From assembly GCA_964452495.1 (NCBI GenBank), contig CAYVMC010000035.1, positions 1-16,988 of the forward strand: a stretch of DNA of 16,988 nucleotides, in the 5' to 3' direction. Numbering within the stretch: position 1 is the first letter of the stretch; every line of letters begins with the position of its first letter. Shown piece by piece: positions 15,159-16,988 of this stretch. The notes under the pieces were generated by a model. The model was given only the letters and a program-made list of their open reading frames with translations. It made no database searches and was not told the DNA's origin. Both the position numbers and the translations under genes were made by a program. Origin of the DNA: CALUTH01 sp964452495 (GTDB lineage: Bacteria; Cyanobacteriota; Vampirovibrionia; Gastranaerophilales; Gastranaerophilaceae).

Positions 15159-15554
15159 CTATGATTCTGTAGAAATTACTGCACTAGTTAAGCCGGTAAC
15201 TCCAGATGAGGCATTAGAGTATGCCGAAAGAGCTTTACCTGCATTAACAGGCTGGACATTCCCTGATTCATCGGTTTGTGCCGTAACATTAGCACTGGTT
15301 GAAGCAGATGTTAAACTTGTACTGGCAGCACTTGCCAGATTTTCCTGAACATACGCCATATACTCTTCATAAGTAATAGTTCCATCATCATCTTCATCCA
15401 TCGCTTCATCATACAGCGGCTCACCTTCTGTTGCATAAACAGCATCCTGACTTTCAGTTTCAGTTGATGTATCTGCAGAAGTTGAAGCTGTAGATACAGC
15501 TGATTGAATAAATTGTAAACTCGTACTACTTGAAATAGACATATCTGAACTCAT
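15159..15554 (-). CDS. Small Ser/Thr/Ala-rich protein with one EF-hand
   Basis: The 131-residue protein is low in complexity (Ser, Thr, Ala) at both ends. It contains one canonical EF-hand calcium loop DEDDDGTITYEE (53-64), with Asp at positions 1, 3 and 5, Gly at 6, Ile at 8 and Glu at 12, flanked by helix-forming sequences. No signal peptide is clear, so export is unknown. Proteins of this style, a short Ser/Thr region plus an EF-hand or similar loop, are frequent in uncultured gut bacteria, and their role is not known. An SD-like AAGGAAGGA lies before ATG. It follows the hydrolase gene after 82 bp on the same strand. Confidence 0.75.
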   Translation of the reverse strand: MSSDMSISSSTSLQFIQSAVSTASTSADTSTETESQDAVYATEGEPLYDEAMDEDDDGTITYEEYMAYVQENLASAASTSLTSASTSANVTAQTDESGNVQPVNAGKALSAYSNASSGVTGLTSAVISTES

Positions 15555-15636
15555 AAACGTATCCTTCCTTGTAACTTAATCTAACTATATACTTCTTATA
15601 TTTATATTATATCACTTAAATTATTTTTTTAAAGCC

Positions 15637-16410
15637 CTATTTATATTGTGCAACATGACCCTCTAGCCAATTTATGATGAGGGACGAAACTGACGTATTT
15701 GCCGTAAGCATTAACATACCTGTAATATGAGTCTTAAAGTTAGCTACAACAAAATCAGACTGCGCATATTTCTTAAGATTTTCTTGCGATCTAACACAGG
15801 TTTTGTCATATTCACTTGATACAGATAATATAGGTATTTTCCCTAGATTTACAATCGAAATAGGAATAAATATTCCCTTATAAGCTTCATTTGGGGATAT
15901 TAAAACAAGAGTCCGCGGTTTATTTTTTGCTTTTTCTGCAACATGAACCGCAGTATTTGCACCAATGTCAGCACCGACAATTCCCCAATCGGTGAACGAA
16001 GCAGCTGGATGCTCTTCCTTCACCAGTTCCAATACCTGCATTACGTCATCTGGATATTTTTTAAATGCAGAATGTTTAAAATTTGTCCAGGAGCGCCGGA
16101 CAAGCCTAGAATCATAAACACTTCTCCCATGCCCCCTCAAATCAACAGCCACTACCAGATATCCAGCATCTGCCAAAGAGTTTGCAAAATCACTCCACCT
16201 TTGAGAACTATACCCAAGAGAGTGTAACAACACAATTGTTGCATATTTAGATTTTTTTACACTCGGGTAATATACATCAGCAACCATAAGACTGCCATCC
16301 CTGACTTCGCACTCTAGTTCTACAGGTGTCCTTGCCGCTAACACCTGTAGATTGCTAAACAGAGTTAAAAAAACTACCACCGCTACTACTCTCTTAAACA
16401 TAGCAAACAT
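15637..16410 (-). CDS. Secreted alpha/beta hydrolase with Asp at the nucleophile position
   Basis: The 257-residue protein has a signal peptide (FKRVVAVVVFLTLFSNLQVLA, cleavage about residue 25-26). The alpha/beta hydrolase fold is visible: HSLG oxyanion region (63-66), DLRGHGRS (90-97), nucleophile elbow GADIGA (146-151), acid candidate D202 (SSEYDKTC) and His candidate H228 (THITGM). The elbow has Asp148 where lipases and esterases have Ser (codon GAC). Asp nucleophiles occur in haloalkane dehalogenases and epoxide hydrolases, but the surrounding sequence looks more like peptidase/esterase relatives, so it may be a changed enzyme or an inactive one. TATAAT ends six bases before ATG: leaderless. 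Located in the cell envelope or outside. Confidence 0.85.
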   Translation of the reverse strand: MFAMFKRVVAVVVFLTLFSNLQVLAARTPVELECEVRDGSLMVADVYYPSVKKSKYATIVLLHSLGYSSQRWSDFANSLADAGYLVVAVDLRGHGRSVYDSRLVRRSWTNFKHSAFKKYPDDVMQVLELVKEEHPAASFTDWGIVGADIGANTAVHVAEKAKNKPRTLVLISPNEAYKGIFIPISIVNLGKIPILSVSSEYDKTCVRSQENLKKYAQSDFVVANFKTHITGMLMLTANTSVSSLIINWLEGHVAQYK

Positions 16411-16416
16411 AGATTT

Positions 16417-16445
16417 ATTATAATCCAGGAATTAAAAACATACAA
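16417..16445 (-). promoter_or_regulatory. Promoter of the hydrolase, leaderless geometry
   Basis: On the minus strand, TTGTAT (16440-16445), a 17-bp spacer and TATAAT (16417-16422) are followed by AAATCT and ATG. The expected RNA start falls on the A of the ATG; no SD is present. Confidence 0.6.
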
Positions 16446-16545
16446 ATTTTTTATGAAATGTTGTATAAATAAACCTTTACAAAAATATAATCGAAATCTA
16501 TTGATAAAAATTTAGTAGTCATACAACAATCCGTATAGAGATAAA

Positions 16546-16578
16546 TCAACAGTCTCTAAGATTATTAGAGACTGTTGA
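16546..16578. terminator. 14-bp perfect hairpin after the acidic gene
   Basis: TCAACAGTCTCTAA (16546-16559) pairs with TTAGAGACTGTTGA (16565-16578) over a 5-base loop. It lies 23 bases beyond the stop of the minus-strand gene. The T-run on that side is short (TTTATC), so it may be an inefficient terminator or a 3'-end protector. Confidence 0.55.
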
Positions 16579-16600
16579 CATCTTCGTTTCTATTTTATCT

Positions 16601-16988
<388 letters not shown>

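Overview
This is an AT-rich bacterial window using the standard code (TGA, TAA and TAG all serve as stops). Several proteins point to a gut Melainabacteria/Gastranaerophilales-type organism: a bifunctional-nuclease protein, small Ser/Thr/Ala-rich proteins, a short N-terminal 'INFTSN' element on a zincin-like protein, and a pilin-free secreted Asp-rich fragment. This placement is inference from protein style only. I see no rRNA, tRNA, CRISPR array, transposase or phage module.

Layout. 1-441: the end of a coiled-coil protein on the + strand, a terminator, and a gene-poor stretch with hairpins. 442-753: a small unknown gene, closed by a bidirectional terminator. 833-2878 (-): a sugar aminotransferase of the DegT class followed by a REC-GGDEF regulator. 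3039-4463: a GNAT acetyltransferase meeting a family 4 uracil-DNA glycosylase stop-to-stop, then a small membrane protein. 4590-6323 (+): a U32/TrhP tRNA hydroxylation protein and a YqeG-type HAD phosphatase, three bases apart. 6338-7342 (-): a HEITH zincin-like protein.

7430-10793 (-) is a tight operon driven by a near-consensus promoter: a 112-residue protein built from a duplicated RRWYD unit, RuvB, a YibE/F membrane protein, a bifunctional nuclease (DUF151) and a NifX-like protein. The genes overlap or abut, so they are probably translationally coupled. Upstream of it, 10853-12877 (-) is a large multi-part protein ending in a HELGH zincin-like domain. Divergent from that, 13031-15074 (+) is an alanine/glycine:cation symporter overlapping a second family 4 uracil-DNA glycosylase.

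The right end (15159-16988, -) carries an EF-hand mini-protein, a secreted alpha/beta hydrolase with Asp in place of the nucleophile Ser, and the C-terminal part of an acidic protein whose reading frame runs into an uninterrupted (GAT)18 poly-Asp tract at the window edge.

The features most worth attention are: a recurring promoter geometry in which the -10 box lies exactly six bases before the start codon (leaderless mRNAs predicted); the variant GDEEF signature beside an intact c-di-GMP inhibitory site; the RRWYD duplication next to ruvB; two unrelated HExxH proteins; and the Asp nucleophile of the hydrolase. I did not find a clearly recognisable new multi-gene defence or mobile system.
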